A stretch of 64,000 bases of DNA from Promethearchaeota archaeon (GTDB lineage Archaea > Asgardarchaeota > Lokiarchaeia > Sigynarchaeales > SOKP01): contig JABXKC010000005.1 of NCBI GenBank assembly GCA_013375495.1, positions 1-64,000 of the forward strand, read 5' to 3'. How positions within the stretch are numbered: position 1 is the first letter of the stretch; the number at the start of each line of letters is the position of its first letter. Position numbers and translations under genes: made by a program. This document shows positions 35,528 through 45,864 of this stretch, in pieces. The notes under the pieces were generated by a model. That model made no database searches, had not been told where the DNA came from, and saw nothing but the letters and a program-made list of their open reading frames with translations.

Positions 35528-38167
35528 TTGTTGATAATTCTCGAAAAGGTTGAAAAAATATCTCTAAATAGTGATTGGATTCTAATAAATAAAAAAAGAT
35601 CAATTGAAATTCCAGTAGAAGTACCAGGATCGGTTTTTGAAGCACTTCTTGATAACAACATAATTGAAGATCCTTTTTATGGTTTGAGAGAGCACGAAGT
35701 CTCGTGGGTTTACGAATCAGAGTGGGACTATAAAACGGAGTTTGAACTGGGACCTAGTTTTTTAGCTCATAAAAACAAAGTACTTCGCTTCTATGGATTA
35801 GATACCATATCAGAGATTTTTCTAAACGGGGAGAAGCTTGGAATTACAAATAATATGTTTACTAGATACGATTTTCATGTAAAATCAAAATTAAGTAGTA
35901 AAGATAATAGATTAACTGTTAAATTTAAAAGTCCTACTTTAAAAACGCGAGAGGAGTTAGAAACAAAAGACATAAATTTAAACACGGGTGATGCTGCAAT
36001 ACCGGGAGTACCATATCTCCGTAAAGCACAGTATTCCTTTGGTTGGGATTGGGGTCCTAAACTACCTGACATAGGGATATGGCAACCAGTTGAACTAATA
36101 GGATATGATGATCTAAAAATCGATTCTGTTTACATAAGTCAAAAATTATATTATAATAAGAATGTTGATAACATAACTGGTGTAGAAGAGATAACAGATC
36201 TAGGAGTTATCTCATCAGATTTATCAATTAAAGTAAACTTAGAGTCTGATTTACCTAGCAATGAACTCAATCAATATAGTCTAAATTTGGAACTGAAAGC
36301 TCCCGATGGTAAAACTTTTACTACTGAAATCTCTATAGATAATCTGGCTCCTAAAGTTGATTTTAACATTGAATATCCATATCTTTGGTGGACCCATGAT
36401 CTTGGTGCGCCTAATCTCTATGATCTTACAGTTGAAATCTTTAAAAAAGGTATAATAGATTCCTTCAAGCAGAAAGTAGGAATAAGAGAGATTTACTTAA
36501 TACGGAATAATGACGAATGGGGAGAATCTTTTTATTTTAGGTTAAACGGTGTTCCCATATTTGCGAAAGGGGCCAATTGGATTCCCGTTGATAGCTTTAT
36601 TCCCAGAGGGAAAAAAAGAGGACTCTATCAATCAAATTTGATTAATGCGAAACTAGCCAACATGAATATGATTCGCGTTTGGGGGGGAGGAATCTACGAA
36701 GATAATTTATTCTACGACTTATGTGATGAGTTAGGTATCTTAATATGGCAAGATTTCCCATTTGCGTGTGCGGTTTATCCATATGATGAAGAATTCGTTG
36801 AAAATTTTAAAAAAGAAGCCACTCATAACATAAAGAGATTAAGGAATCATCCGAGCTTAGCGCTATGGTGCGGAAACAACGAAATTGAATGGTTATGGAA
36901 ATGGGAATTGCTGAATTCTGAGATTAACAAGGATAATCAGATAGATAAATTTAAATCGGGATTCTTAACAATTTTTGAGAATTTAATACCCGAACTAATA
37001 AAAAGATACGACTCTAACCACCCATATTGGCCAAGTTCTCCTTCTAATGGTTTTATTGGAGAAAAGCTTGGAACGCAAAATTCCAACTCGCCAGATATTG
37101 GTGACTCACACTTTTGGGATGTATGGCATAGAAATAAACCATTTAGAGCTTATCGAAAATTTGATTCGCGTTTTATGTCTGAATTCGGATACGAATCTTT
37201 CCCTTCCATTAAAACTATTGAAGACATATGTCCAACTGACCAGTTTGACTTCTTCTCACCTATTATGGAAAATCATCAAAAAAATTCTGCTGGGAATAAG
37301 AAAATATTGGACTACATGAAAAAGCGATTTGAAATTCCTCCTAAGTTTGAAAATCAAGTAGTATTATCACAAATAACGCAAGCGGAAGCCATCGAATACG
37401 GAGTCGAACACTGGCGCCGAAATCGAAACGATTACCACTGCATGGGATCGTTATATTGGCAACTAAACGATTGTTGGCCAGTAGCTAGTTGGTCGTCATT
37501 GGACTATAATAATCGTTGGAAAGCATTGCATTACTATGTAAAAAGGTTTTACCATCCCGTTTTTCCTAGCGTTAAAGAAGATAAAAAATCTGTAGAGTTT
37601 TGGGTATCAAACGATCTTCGTACCTCTCAAAAAATACTGTTCGAGTGGAGAATCTACAGGCCAGATGGAAAAGTAGAAAGGAACGGCTCCTATGAATCAG
37701 AAATTCTTCCGTGTTCAGGAAAGAAGCTTGGAATGGTCGATATTTCTGATCTAAATCAATCAGATAAGAATTTATCGGATTATGTTATCTTTTTTGTATT
37801 AAGGTATCAAACTCTTGAAGGTGACCATGAATTTCATGGATTTAGGTTGTTTTCAGCTCCAAAAAAATTTCAATTAAAGAACCCTAAAGTACATTGGGAA
37901 CTCAGCGAATATTACTGCGAAGATACTAATGAAAAAGATTACGAACTCAAGATAACGGCAAATCAAATTGCTCTATATGTTCACATAGACTCGAAAAAAT
38001 TTGACTTCATAGCGTCGGATAATTTCTTCTCCTTGGAGCCAGGTGAATCGAGAATAATTTTGCTGAAAAATTTAGGTTTAGTATATTCATCGGAGCCTGC
38101 TTATAAAACCGTTAAAAAAGAAGATTTTTCGGTAAAGTCGCTCTACGACTTATTGGAAATTTCATAA
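35528..38167 (+). CDS. GH2 beta-mannosidase
   Basis: An 879-residue glycoside hydrolase family 2 enzyme of the ManA/beta-mannosidase type. The N-terminal sugar-binding jelly roll ([16 protein letters not shown]) and immunoglobulin-like domain precede a TIM barrel beginning at [17 protein letters not shown], a beta-mannosidase signature. The acid/base is Glu452 (WCGNNEIEW) and the nucleophile Glu552 (MSEFGYES). No signal peptide, so it acts on imported manno-oligosaccharides in the cytosol. The start is a TTG at 35528 or the next codon; no strong SD. It follows the MBL gene and precedes GH4 in what looks like one operon for glycan use. Confidence 0.93.
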   Translation: MLIILEKVEKISLNSDWILINKKRSIEIPVEVPGSVFEALLDNNIIEDPFYGLREHEVSWVYESEWDYKTEFELGPSFLAHKNKVLRFYGLDTISEIFLNGEKLGITNNMFTRYDFHVKSKLSSKDNRLTVKFKSPTLKTREELETKDINLNTGDAAIPGVPYLRKAQYSFGWDWGPKLPDIGIWQPVELIGYDDLKIDSVYISQKLYYNKNVDNITGVEEITDLGVISSDLSIKVNLESDLPSNELNQYSLNLELKAPDGKTFTTEISIDNLAPKVDFNIEYPYLWWTHDLGAPNLYDLTVEIFKKGIIDSFKQKVGIREIYLIRNNDEWGESFYFRLNGVPIFAKGANWIPVDSFIPRGKKRGLYQSNLINAKLANMNMIRVWGGGIYEDNLFYDLCDELGILIWQDFPFACAVYPYDEEFVENFKKEATHNIKRLRNHPSLALWCGNNEIEWLWKWELLNSEINKDNQIDKFKSGFLTIFENLIPELIKRYDSNHPYWPSSPSNGFIGEKLGTQNSNSPDIGDSHFWDVWHRNKPFRAYRKFDSRFMSEFGYESFPSIKTIEDICPTDQFDFFSPIMENHQKNSAGNKKILDYMKKRFEIPPKFENQVVLSQITQAEAIEYGVEHWRRNRNDYHCMGSLYWQLNDCWPVASWSSLDYNNRWKALHYYVKRFYHPVFPSVKEDKKSVEFWVSNDLRTSQKILFEWRIYRPDGKVERNGSYESEILPCSGKKLGMVDISDLNQSDKNLSDYVIFFVLRYQTLEGDHEFHGFRLFSAPKKFQLKNPKVHWELSEYYCEDTNEKDYELKITANQIALYVHIDSKKFDFIASDNFFSLEPGESRIILLKNLGLVYSSEPAYKTVKKEDFSVKSLYDLLEIS

Positions 38168-38228
38168 ATTTTTTACTTTCTAAATAAATATAATACATAA
38201 GTCAATTAGGAAGTCGAGGATTGGCATT

Positions 38229-39533
38229 TTGACAAAAAAGGAAAAAATTGTAATAATTGGAGCTGGTTCTTTACAATTTGGATTGGGTTCAGCGGGAAGT
38301 ATAATTAACAGCGATATCCTAAAAGGATCTACAATATGTTTGCACGACATTAATCAAAATAATTTAGATTTAGTGACCCAATCGTGTAGAGAAGCAATTG
38401 AGAAAAAGAAGTTAGATTTTGATTTAGAATCTACGAATGATCGGGTAAAAGCCTTAAAGAATGCGACATTTATCATAAATTCCATAGAAGTCGCTCCAAG
38501 GTTTGAACTATGGGAACAAGATTACAATATCCCTCGTAAATATGGAAATAAACAAGTCATGGGAGAGAATGGAGGTCCTGGAGGTCTTTTTCACTCCTTA
38601 AGAGTTATTCCTCCCATCTTAGAAATTTGTGGTGACATTCAGAAAATCTGTCCAAATGCCTTCTTTATTAACTTTTCAAACCCTATGAGTAGAATTTGTC
38701 TATCAATTAAGCGGAAGTTTCCAAATCTTAGATTTGTGGGATTATGTCATGAATATTATGGGTTTCAATTTCACTATAGCAAAATTCTTGACACTCCTCT
38801 TAATAAGCTGGATATAATAGCGGGTGGATTAAACCATTTTGGAGTTGTCTTATCTATAAAATATAAAGAATCTGGTAAGGATGCTTATTCTGATCTTAGG
38901 AAAAAAGCACCAACCTATCTTAGTCAAATAAAGGGATTCGAATGTGATGTAGATTTAGTTAAATTTATTCTTGAAAAATTCGGTTATATTGCCTATACTC
39001 CCGATTCTCATTACGGAGAATATATTTCATGGGCATGGGAAAAAGCAAATATAGAAGGTGTGAGAGCCTTTTATAATGGATATAAAACAATTACAACGAA
39101 AGCGGGGGATCGATTAGTTAAAAGAATTAAAAGAGGAAGTGGTTCAAATTTAGTAAAAGCAGATCACGAAAGAGCAATTCCGATTATTGAAGGAATTTTA
39201 ACAGATTCAGGTCATCAAGAGCCATCGGTTAACTTACCTAATGATGGTGTAATTACGAATATACCCCAAGATTTAGTGGTAGAGTGTCCAGCTATAGTTA
39301 ATAAGAATGGAATGGAAGCAATTAAACTAGGAGAATATCCTAAGGGGTTAGCTGGATTATTAAGAAGTCAAGCTTCTGTTCAAGATCTAGTTGTCGAGGC
39401 TATTCTTAAGAAATCAAAAGAGATCGCATTTCAAGCTTTATTACTGGATCCTACTATAGATAACGCTTCTAAAGCCGAGGAAATGTTTGAAGAAATGATA
39501 AAAATAAATGAAGATTATATTGATTTAAATTAA
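38229..39533 (+). CDS. GH4 NAD-dependent glycosidase
   Basis: A 434-residue enzyme. The Rossmann motif is IIGAGSLQFG near residue 9; GENGGPGGLFHSLRVIP, NFSNPMSRI, the metal-binding Cys/His in VGLCHEYYG and the next His in LNHFGV are typical of family GH4. These cytosolic enzymes cleave alpha or beta glycosides through NAD-mediated oxidation at C3 with Mn2+. The CHE variant of the Cys motif differs from the maltose-phosphate group; a galacturonidase, glucosidase or glucuronidase role cannot be decided. TTG start at 38229. It lies 61 bp after the GH2 gene. Confidence 0.85.
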   Translation: MTKKEKIVIIGAGSLQFGLGSAGSIINSDILKGSTICLHDINQNNLDLVTQSCREAIEKKKLDFDLESTNDRVKALKNATFIINSIEVAPRFELWEQDYNIPRKYGNKQVMGENGGPGGLFHSLRVIPPILEICGDIQKICPNAFFINFSNPMSRICLSIKRKFPNLRFVGLCHEYYGFQFHYSKILDTPLNKLDIIAGGLNHFGVVLSIKYKESGKDAYSDLRKKAPTYLSQIKGFECDVDLVKFILEKFGYIAYTPDSHYGEYISWAWEKANIEGVRAFYNGYKTITTKAGDRLVKRIKRGSGSNLVKADHERAIPIIEGILTDSGHQEPSVNLPNDGVITNIPQDLVVECPAIVNKNGMEAIKLGEYPKGLAGLLRSQASVQDLVVEAILKKSKEIAFQALLLDPTIDNASKAEEMFEEMIKINEDYIDLN

Positions 39534-39542
39534 AGTCTATCT

Positions 39543-41513
39543 TTACTTTTTTTTTATTAACTCTTCTTTTTCTAGATGATTTATCAAGGTTTGTATCTTT
39601 TTAGGTTGAACTAATGTCTCGTATTCCAGTGATAGAAAAGCTGTTATTGTTAAAGTGTTATATCCTTTCCCTAGTAAATTAAATAACTCGTTAATAGGAC
39701 CTAAGAATTCATACTTTAATTCTGCCAGAAAATTTTCGAATTCGTGATATTTGACCAGTTTAAAAAGATCTCTTGCATATAATGGCCCTGGATAGGTGAG
39801 TTCGTAGATAGTTTTGAATATCTGCTCTTCTTTTTTTAACTCCTCTTCATCGAAATCATTAATTTCATTCCATCTTGTATTCTGAGAATTTTCTAGTTCT
39901 TCTATTTCTTTTTTCGCCAATTCAATTAGTTGGAGAGTTTCTGAAGAACTTTCAATCAGTTTTATTCTTTCTAATAACTCAATTTCATATTGAAAACAGG
40001 CTTTTATTAGGTATCTACCTAGTAAGAATAAATCTATTCGAAACTCTGTTTTCTCTGCATTTTCAGAAGAAAGAATCGACAACGACAATTCTTCTAGAAG
40101 CTTTACCAAAGTTCCGATCCTTTTAAATAATCCTTGACGAACTATAGGCCAAAACTTGCTTATGAGAACTTTATCAATAGTTGAAAATACATAAGAAATA
40201 CTTAGAGCAATCGCGATTACTCTCTTTAATTCAGTGGAATCGCAATATTCTACGGTATCCACATTGGAATGCCAATTAGGATCATTATGACTCAGCATTA
40301 GGGAGGGGATTCCAAAATACGAATCTACAAAAAGAAAGTGATCACTACCTCCATCGTAACTTCTAAGCCGATAAGACATTGGATTTTTAGTCCCATTAAT
40401 TGCAATTCCTTTAGGGTGATCAGCAATTTTTTTTATAAAAGTGGACGCTATATCGTTTAGAATTGAAGGCGTAGACCGAGGAGCAAGGTTTACTTCAAAG
40501 GGTTGTCCTAACTTTAAGGGATGTTCTCCAATCATATCTAAGTTTATACAAGCTAATACATTTTTAATTCTATCTTCGTGAAATTTCATCCACGGAACAG
40601 TACCATTAAATTCTGGAACCCATACAAATCTTAATGTCCGTTTGGGACTATCAATTATTTCGTTTTTAATCAAATATTTGAATGCTCTTGCTAACTCAAG
40701 CAAACCCGCAGCACCGCTAGCATTATCGTTTGCGCTCGGGAGGGGATGACATAAGTGTGAGATAATAACTATTTCTTGCTCGGGAAATTCCGTTCCTTTA
40801 ATACAACTGGATAATACTTCAAAATGGCCTTCCATGAATTCTGCATTGATACTGGCGTGCACCTTAACAAGTCCTTTTTTCAACAATTCCTTTAGATGCA
40901 TCGCTTGATTATAAGATATGCTAAAACCGAATTTCGCATTATTCATTCTTTCCTTAGTAGTAAAAAAGCCATTGTATATAACTCGATCGAGATTATTTTT
41001 CGTTCTATTCAAATCAGGATAATAGATCACACCAATTGCCTTACTCTTTTCAATAAGAGGGCGATTCAAATAGATAGGTCCTGACATCAAAATAATTTTT
41101 CCTTCAACGTCATTGTTCTCATAATCTTCCTTATTATCACCTGTACCAATATCAACGATTTCTGCAGAAATATCACACGATTTTGAATGGGTCACGATTG
41201 AAACGGGGATATCATTGAAATCACATAGTTTAGTTTTTTCGGGTTCTTCAATCCATAATTTGCCAGCTTTGATTTCCCATTGATATGACGCCGGATATCC
41301 CCATATGGTTGTTTCTCCATCGGCTGGAGATTTAAAATGCTCTATATCATCAAATCCTAAAGACAATAGTTCTTCTTTTATCACCTCAAGACTATCGTGA
41401 TATCCATTAGATGCTTGAACTCGACTATACTGCGAAATTTTAGCAACCCAATCCCATGCTCTCTGCCCATTTATTGCACCTAAAATGTCGTTAAGGAACT
41501 TTGCGATGTTCAT
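39543..41513 (-). CDS. DUF4910/M28-like zinc aminopeptidase
   Basis: A 656-residue cytosolic protein. Residues about 90-230 form a protease-associated-like insert. The M28-type metal site follows: HLCHPLPSANDNASG (His and Asp), NLDMIGEHP (Glu/Asp region) and DGGSDHFLFVD (His). The HLCHP and DGGSDH forms are those of the DUF4910 aminopeptidase group. The C-terminal 200 residues are helical, ending in a winged-helix-like segment. It converges with the GH4 gene and lies divergent to the transaldolase operon, so it is probably unrelated to sugar use, though it may share regulation. Confidence 0.8.
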   Translation of the reverse strand: MNIAKFLNDILGAINGQRAWDWVAKISQYSRVQASNGYHDSLEVIKEELLSLGFDDIEHFKSPADGETTIWGYPASYQWEIKAGKLWIEEPEKTKLCDFNDIPVSIVTHSKSCDISAEIVDIGTGDNKEDYENNDVEGKIILMSGPIYLNRPLIEKSKAIGVIYYPDLNRTKNNLDRVIYNGFFTTKERMNNAKFGFSISYNQAMHLKELLKKGLVKVHASINAEFMEGHFEVLSSCIKGTEFPEQEIVIISHLCHPLPSANDNASGAAGLLELARAFKYLIKNEIIDSPKRTLRFVWVPEFNGTVPWMKFHEDRIKNVLACINLDMIGEHPLKLGQPFEVNLAPRSTPSILNDIASTFIKKIADHPKGIAINGTKNPMSYRLRSYDGGSDHFLFVDSYFGIPSLMLSHNDPNWHSNVDTVEYCDSTELKRVIAIALSISYVFSTIDKVLISKFWPIVRQGLFKRIGTLVKLLEELSLSILSSENAEKTEFRIDLFLLGRYLIKACFQYEIELLERIKLIESSSETLQLIELAKKEIEELENSQNTRWNEINDFDEEELKKEEQIFKTIYELTYPGPLYARDLFKLVKYHEFENFLAELKYEFLGPINELFNLLGKGYNTLTITAFLSLEYETLVQPKKIQTLINHLEKEELIKKK

Positions 41514-41613
41514 ACTACAATTTTCACCTTTTTATGATTAAAAAAAATTTAATATCAATAATGTCTTTTTTCAAATAAATTTGATACTAAAATTAAAAAA
41601 GAAGAACAAAATC

Positions 41614-42282
41614 ATGAAATATTTCTTAGATAGTGCTAAAATAGACGAAATTAAATACGCTTTAGAGAATTGGGGAATTGATGGTGTAACATCCAATCCC
41701 AAACATGTAAAGACTTCGGGTAAATCATTCTATAGCGTAGTAAAAGAATTCGCAGAATTGTTTAAAGACATTAACTTCCCGATTTCAGTTGAGATTAATC
41801 CACATATAGCTAAAGCAAAAGAGATGGTATCCGCAGCGAAAGATATCGCCAAATTATCTCCTAATTTTGTTATAAAAATCCCGTGTACGGAACAAGGATT
41901 AATTGCTACTAAAGAGTTAATAGAAGCTGGTGTAAAGGTAAATGTTACCTTAGTATTTACAACATCTCAAGCCTTACAGGTCGGAAGACTCGGAGCGACG
42001 TATTGTTCTCCTTTCATAGCGTGGCAAGAAAGCTCTGGTGTAGATTGTGAGCTTTTAATTTCGGATATCATGCAAATTTATCGAAATTACGATTTTACTA
42101 CTGAAGTGATAGTCGCTGCTATACGAAATGCTAAGCAGATCGTTGATGCTGCTCGCTTTGGAGCGAATATTGTCAGTGCAGGATTTCAAGTTTATAAAGA
42201 TAGTTTTGAACATCCCTTTACCGATAAAGGGCTCAAAATTTTTCAAGATGCCTGGGATGATACAGAGCTCGGAACATTATAA
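41614..42282 (+). CDS. FSA/TAL-type transaldolase, candidate sulfofructose transaldolase
   Basis: A 222-residue class I aldolase of the short transaldolase / fructose-6-phosphate aldolase family. MKYFLDSAKIDEI starts the barrel, GVTSNP is the family loop, K88 in FVIKIPCT is the Schiff-base lysine, and NVTLVFT and GANIVSAGFQVY complete the barrel. The start is the ATG at 41614. It lies 24 bp before an isomerase and is in one operon with a sulfoquinovosidase-like GH31. In transaldolase-type sulfoglycolysis an enzyme of this size and family moves a three-carbon unit from 6-deoxy-6-sulfofructose to glyceraldehyde-3-phosphate. That role is inferred from context; ordinary F6P chemistry is the alternative. 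Confidence 0.85.
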   Translation: MKYFLDSAKIDEIKYALENWGIDGVTSNPKHVKTSGKSFYSVVKEFAELFKDINFPISVEINPHIAKAKEMVSAAKDIAKLSPNFVIKIPCTEQGLIATKELIEAGVKVNVTLVFTTSQALQVGRLGATYCSPFIAWQESSGVDCELLISDIMQIYRNYDFTTEVIVAAIRNAKQIVDAARFGANIVSAGFQVYKDSFEHPFTDKGLKIFQDAWDDTELGTL

Positions 42283-42306
42283 CAAGAAATAGAGAGGAAT
42301 TTTATT

Positions 42307-43623
42307 TTGAAACAAGAAATTTGCGTTGGTGTGGTTTGTTTTGCTCGTAAAACCTTCGATTATAAAGCAGCTGAAGAAATTTACGGAAAAATCAAAAAAG
42401 ATCTAAAACAAATAGAACAGGTTCAATGGGAAATAATAGAAGAATTAGTCATTGAAGTAGATGACGCTCAAAAAGCCGCTCATAAATTAGCTTCAAATGA
42501 AATTGATGCCTTAATTTGCATTAGTGGAACCTTCGCGTTAGGACATTTAATATTAGAATTAAATAAGATTATTAAAAAACCTATATTATTATGGGGCTTG
42601 GAAGAATTACCTTACGACGGTGGAAAAATTCGGCTTAATTCAGTTTGTGGAATCAACTTAAATACGAGCAACTTATATAAGGCAGGAGTTAAAAATTACC
42701 AAGTAGTAATTGGAAACAAGATCGATGAAGAGTGGTTAAACGCAATTCGAATACTTAAAGCTTTTTCGACCAACCGTATAGGAATTATTGGGTACAGAGC
42801 TAAAGGCTTTTTTAACTTGGATGTAGATGAATTGGATTTATACAAACAACTGGGAGTTCTCATTGATCATTTCGAGTTAGACGAGGTTTACAATTTTGAA
42901 ATCAACGAAGATTTGGTAAATGAAAGAGTACAACAAATTAAATCGCTTTTTGAGGTGTCTAATATCACCGAACAACAAGTGCTGAAAGTTGCTGAACTTA
43001 CAGTAAAATTAGAAGGTTTTATTAACGAGCACCAGTTAGGGACTCTTGCTGTAAGATGTTGGCCTGAGTTTGCAGGAAGTTTTGGCATTTCACCATGTGC
43101 TGCGATGTCTATTTTGCAATCAGAAGGGAAAATTTTAACTTGTGAAGGTGACATATTAGGATCTCTATCGATGTTAGCCCACAAAGCTATAGGTGGCGAA
43201 ACACCGTTCTTGGCTGACTTTTCGCAAGTGGATCTTAAGGATAACTTCGGATTGTTATGGCATTGTGGAGTGGCTGCTTGTAATTTATGGGATGAAAAGT
43301 GCGTTAGATCCTTGGATGATTATTTTGCTGGGGGAAAAGGAGTAACTGCAGACTTTGTGATGAAATCTGGAGAACTTTCTATGTTAAGAATTGATTATGC
43401 TCCCGGAGAGTATAGAATCTTTTTACAGAAAGGAAGGGGTATACCTATGGACAAAGATCTTAAGGGAACATATGTCAAAGTGACATTTGAAGATAATATT
43501 AGAGATGTGCTTGATAAAGTAATTCAGAACGGTATAGCTCATCACATATCAGTTGTGTATGGAGAATATATAAAACCTCTAGAGATTTTCGCTAAACTGC
43601 AAGGATGGAAAGTGATTAAATAA
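42307..43623 (+). CDS. L-fucose isomerase-type ketol isomerase, candidate sulfoquinovose isomerase
   Basis: A 438-residue protein of the L-fucose/L-arabinose isomerase fold. A Rossmann-like N-terminal part (ICVGVVCFARKTFDY, DALICISGTFALGH) is followed by the metal-binding part: RCWPEFAGSFG (E254), TCEGDILGSLSML (E280, D282) and GLLWHCGVAA (H319) are the likely Mn2+ ligands and base. TTG start with a GAGGAA SD in the 24-bp gap after the transaldolase. Between a transaldolase and a sulfoquinovosidase-like GH31, the expected reaction is sulfoquinovose to 6-deoxy-6-sulfofructose. Bacterial sulfoglycolysis uses unrelated isomerase families (YihS is AGE-type) as well as, to my recollection, this type. 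A fucose or other sugar isomerase cannot be excluded. Confidence 0.8.
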   Translation: MKQEICVGVVCFARKTFDYKAAEEIYGKIKKDLKQIEQVQWEIIEELVIEVDDAQKAAHKLASNEIDALICISGTFALGHLILELNKIIKKPILLWGLEELPYDGGKIRLNSVCGINLNTSNLYKAGVKNYQVVIGNKIDEEWLNAIRILKAFSTNRIGIIGYRAKGFFNLDVDELDLYKQLGVLIDHFELDEVYNFEINEDLVNERVQQIKSLFEVSNITEQQVLKVAELTVKLEGFINEHQLGTLAVRCWPEFAGSFGISPCAAMSILQSEGKILTCEGDILGSLSMLAHKAIGGETPFLADFSQVDLKDNFGLLWHCGVAACNLWDEKCVRSLDDYFAGGKGVTADFVMKSGELSMLRIDYAPGEYRIFLQKGRGIPMDKDLKGTYVKVTFEDNIRDVLDKVIQNGIAHHISVVYGEYIKPLEIFAKLQGWKVIK

Positions 43624-43640
43624 CTAATTTTGAGATAAAA

Positions 43641-45614
43641 ATGCTAAATTTTGAACAGTTGGATGACGGTTTTAAGCTAAAATTTAAAGATTATTTGTTT
43701 TTAACTCATACTCAAGACGCTCCTTGTTTTAAACTAGGAAAAGGTACAGCAAGGTATAAAGAACACCACGGTCATTTTAAAATTAGGGAGAAAGAACTTG
43801 TTGAAATACCTTTAAAGAATTTTAAAGTATTATCTAAGGAGGAAAATAATATAGTTTTTGATTTTTATTCCAATAAAATAAAACTAAAAATCACCTTTTA
43901 TGTAGAAAATAATCTCTTCAAAATGCGTTTTAGTTGTCCAAACCTAGAAATTAATAGGTTTTGGATTAGACTACAGGCTGATCCAACTGAAGCAATTTAC
44001 GGGTGTGGAGAACAATTTTCAGAAGTTAATTTTAGGGGCAAAGATGTTCCTTTATGGGTTGAAGAGCAAGGTGTTGGACGCGGGGATCCACCAATAACTG
44101 GAGATTGGTACACCACCTATCATCCCCAACCTACTTTTGTCTCGTCTCAAAACTATTTTTGCCACTGTGAAAGCACAAGTTATGCGAGATTCGATTTTAA
44201 AGACAAAGACTTTCACGAACTACATATTTGGAGCGTACCTGAGGAAATTACGATTGGAAAATACGGAAATACCCTTGAAACAGTAAGTAACCTTACATTA
44301 TTGTTAGGAGTGCAACCAGAATTGCCCGATTGGGCGTACGATGGAGTTTGGTTAGGGATTCAGGGTGGAATGGATGTTGTAGAAAAAAAGATACAAACTT
44401 GTCTTGAAAAAAAAGTTAAAATTGCTGCTGTATGGTGCCAAGATTGGCAGGGAATTCACATGCAAGGCGCTCAGAAGAGATTGATTTGGAATTGGGAATA
44501 CGACGAAGACTTATACCCCGATTTACCGACCTATATAAAAAATTTAAATGATAGGGGTATAAAATATCTCGGTTATAACAATTCCATGCTTGCAAAAGGG
44601 GAAGAACAATACCAATACGCTCTCGACAAAGGATTAACTGTCAAAGATATAAATGGAAACCAATATAAGATTGTCACTGATAGCGGAGAAAAATCTATGC
44701 TTGATCTCACCAACTCCGAAACGATACACTGGTTTAAAGAAATCATAAAAGATAAAATGATAGGGATTGGGTTATCAGGATGGATGGCGGATTATGGTGA
44801 ATATCTTCCAATTGACTCAGTTTTACATTCTGGTGTAAGCCCCGAAACATTTCATAATGAATTTCCTGTTGTGTTCGCAAAAGCTAATTATGAAGCTCTT
44901 AAAGAAACAGATACATTAGGAAAAATAGTATTTTTTACGAGGGCAGGATATTCGCGCGTATCAAAATATACAACATTGATTTGGGCCGGAGATCAACTTA
45001 TAGATTGGAGTTTAGGCGATGGTTTAGGAACTGTAATTCCCCCTTGTATCTCACTCGGAATCTGTGGAATAGGTTATTACCACTATGACATCGGTGGATT
45101 TCATAGTCTTGAAAATTATGTTCGGACTAAGGAAATGTTTATGCGTTGGACAGAAGCTAGTGTTTTTACGTCAGTTATGCGTACTCACGAAAGTATCAAA
45201 CCTTTCGATAACTTACAGTTTGATTACGACGAAGAAACTCTCGAACATTTCGCTAAAATGGTAGATATACATGTGCAACTTAAACCATACTTATTATCAC
45301 TCTCTGAGGAATATCAAAAAAGTGGTATCAGTCCGTTCAGGGGATGTTTTTTACATTACGAAAACGATCCTGAGCTCCGTGAGTTAAAATACCAATATAT
45401 GTTAGGATCTGATTTAGTTATTGCTCCAGTAATAGAACCGAATAAGGATGAATGGAAGGTCTATCTACCCAAGGATGACTGGACACACTTGTGGAGCAAT
45501 AAGGAGTATAAAGGCGGATGGAGCACTGTAAAGGCACCTTTAGGAAAACCCCCCATATTTTATAGAAAAGATTCGAAGTTTAAGGATTTATTTGAGAGAA
45601 TAGCTAAAATTTAA
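43641..45614 (+). CDS. GH31 sulfoquinovosidase-like enzyme (YihQ-like)
   Basis: A 657-residue cytosolic GH31 alpha-glycosidase strongly resembling E. coli YihQ throughout: YGCGEQFS, PLWVEEQGVGR, LGIQGG, QDWQGI, WMADYGEYLPID, NYEAL, WAGDQ, MRTHE and LGKPPIFYR. Nucleophile D384 and acid/base D451 are present. The sulfonate-site residues known from YihQ (Q262, Q288, R301, W304, Y508) align with Q241, Q267, R280, W283 and F487, so four of five are kept and Tyr is Phe. It should release sulfoquinovose from its glycosides. It begins 17 bp after the isomerase gene and ends 16 bp before a small zinc protein. No signal peptide, so the substrate must be imported. Confidence 0.88.
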   Translation: MLNFEQLDDGFKLKFKDYLFLTHTQDAPCFKLGKGTARYKEHHGHFKIREKELVEIPLKNFKVLSKEENNIVFDFYSNKIKLKITFYVENNLFKMRFSCPNLEINRFWIRLQADPTEAIYGCGEQFSEVNFRGKDVPLWVEEQGVGRGDPPITGDWYTTYHPQPTFVSSQNYFCHCESTSYARFDFKDKDFHELHIWSVPEEITIGKYGNTLETVSNLTLLLGVQPELPDWAYDGVWLGIQGGMDVVEKKIQTCLEKKVKIAAVWCQDWQGIHMQGAQKRLIWNWEYDEDLYPDLPTYIKNLNDRGIKYLGYNNSMLAKGEEQYQYALDKGLTVKDINGNQYKIVTDSGEKSMLDLTNSETIHWFKEIIKDKMIGIGLSGWMADYGEYLPIDSVLHSGVSPETFHNEFPVVFAKANYEALKETDTLGKIVFFTRAGYSRVSKYTTLIWAGDQLIDWSLGDGLGTVIPPCISLGICGIGYYHYDIGGFHSLENYVRTKEMFMRWTEASVFTSVMRTHESIKPFDNLQFDYDEETLEHFAKMVDIHVQLKPYLLSLSEEYQKSGISPFRGCFLHYENDPELRELKYQYMLGSDLVIAPVIEPNKDEWKVYLPKDDWTHLWSNKEYKGGWSTVKAPLGKPPIFYRKDSKFKDLFERIAKI

Positions 45615-45630
45615 AGAGAGAGTAGATGAA

Positions 45631-45864
45631 ATGAAGCCCCCAATTTGTTGTATTTGCAATAAAGATTTAGAGTATCCCAACGATGGCGGTCTAATCTATT
45701 TTAAAAAAAGGCCCTCTGATAAAAAATGGGATAAGTTGATGGAAGAAAATGGAATGGTTGGACACCCTCCTTATGCAGAATGGTTTTGCAAAGATCATTT
45801 TGAAAAAGCTAACGAGTTAAAAGAGTTGCCCATCGATAGAGCCATGAAATTGTTAGAAACTTAA
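45631..45864 (+). CDS. small Cys-rich protein at the end of the sugar operon
   Basis: A 77-residue protein with CCIC (residues 6-9) and a later WFCKDHF, a probable Cys3His zinc site. The rest is charged (FKKRPSDKKWDKLMEENG). It follows the GH31 gene by 16 bp with a GAGAGAG-like SD, so it belongs to the operon, and its last codons overlap the end of alaX on the other strand by 12 bp. Family not recognised; no role can be assigned. Confidence 0.6.
   Translation: MKPPICCICNKDLEYPNDGGLIYFKKRPSDKKWDKLMEENGMVGHPPYAEWFCKDHFEKANELKELPIDRAMKLLET

Noticed and set aside
38229..39533. GH4 protein considered as an NAD-dependent sulfoquinovosidase (GH188-like).
   Set aside because: Its motifs are those of GH4 and nothing visible marks a sulfonate site; position near the sulfosugar operon alone is not enough.
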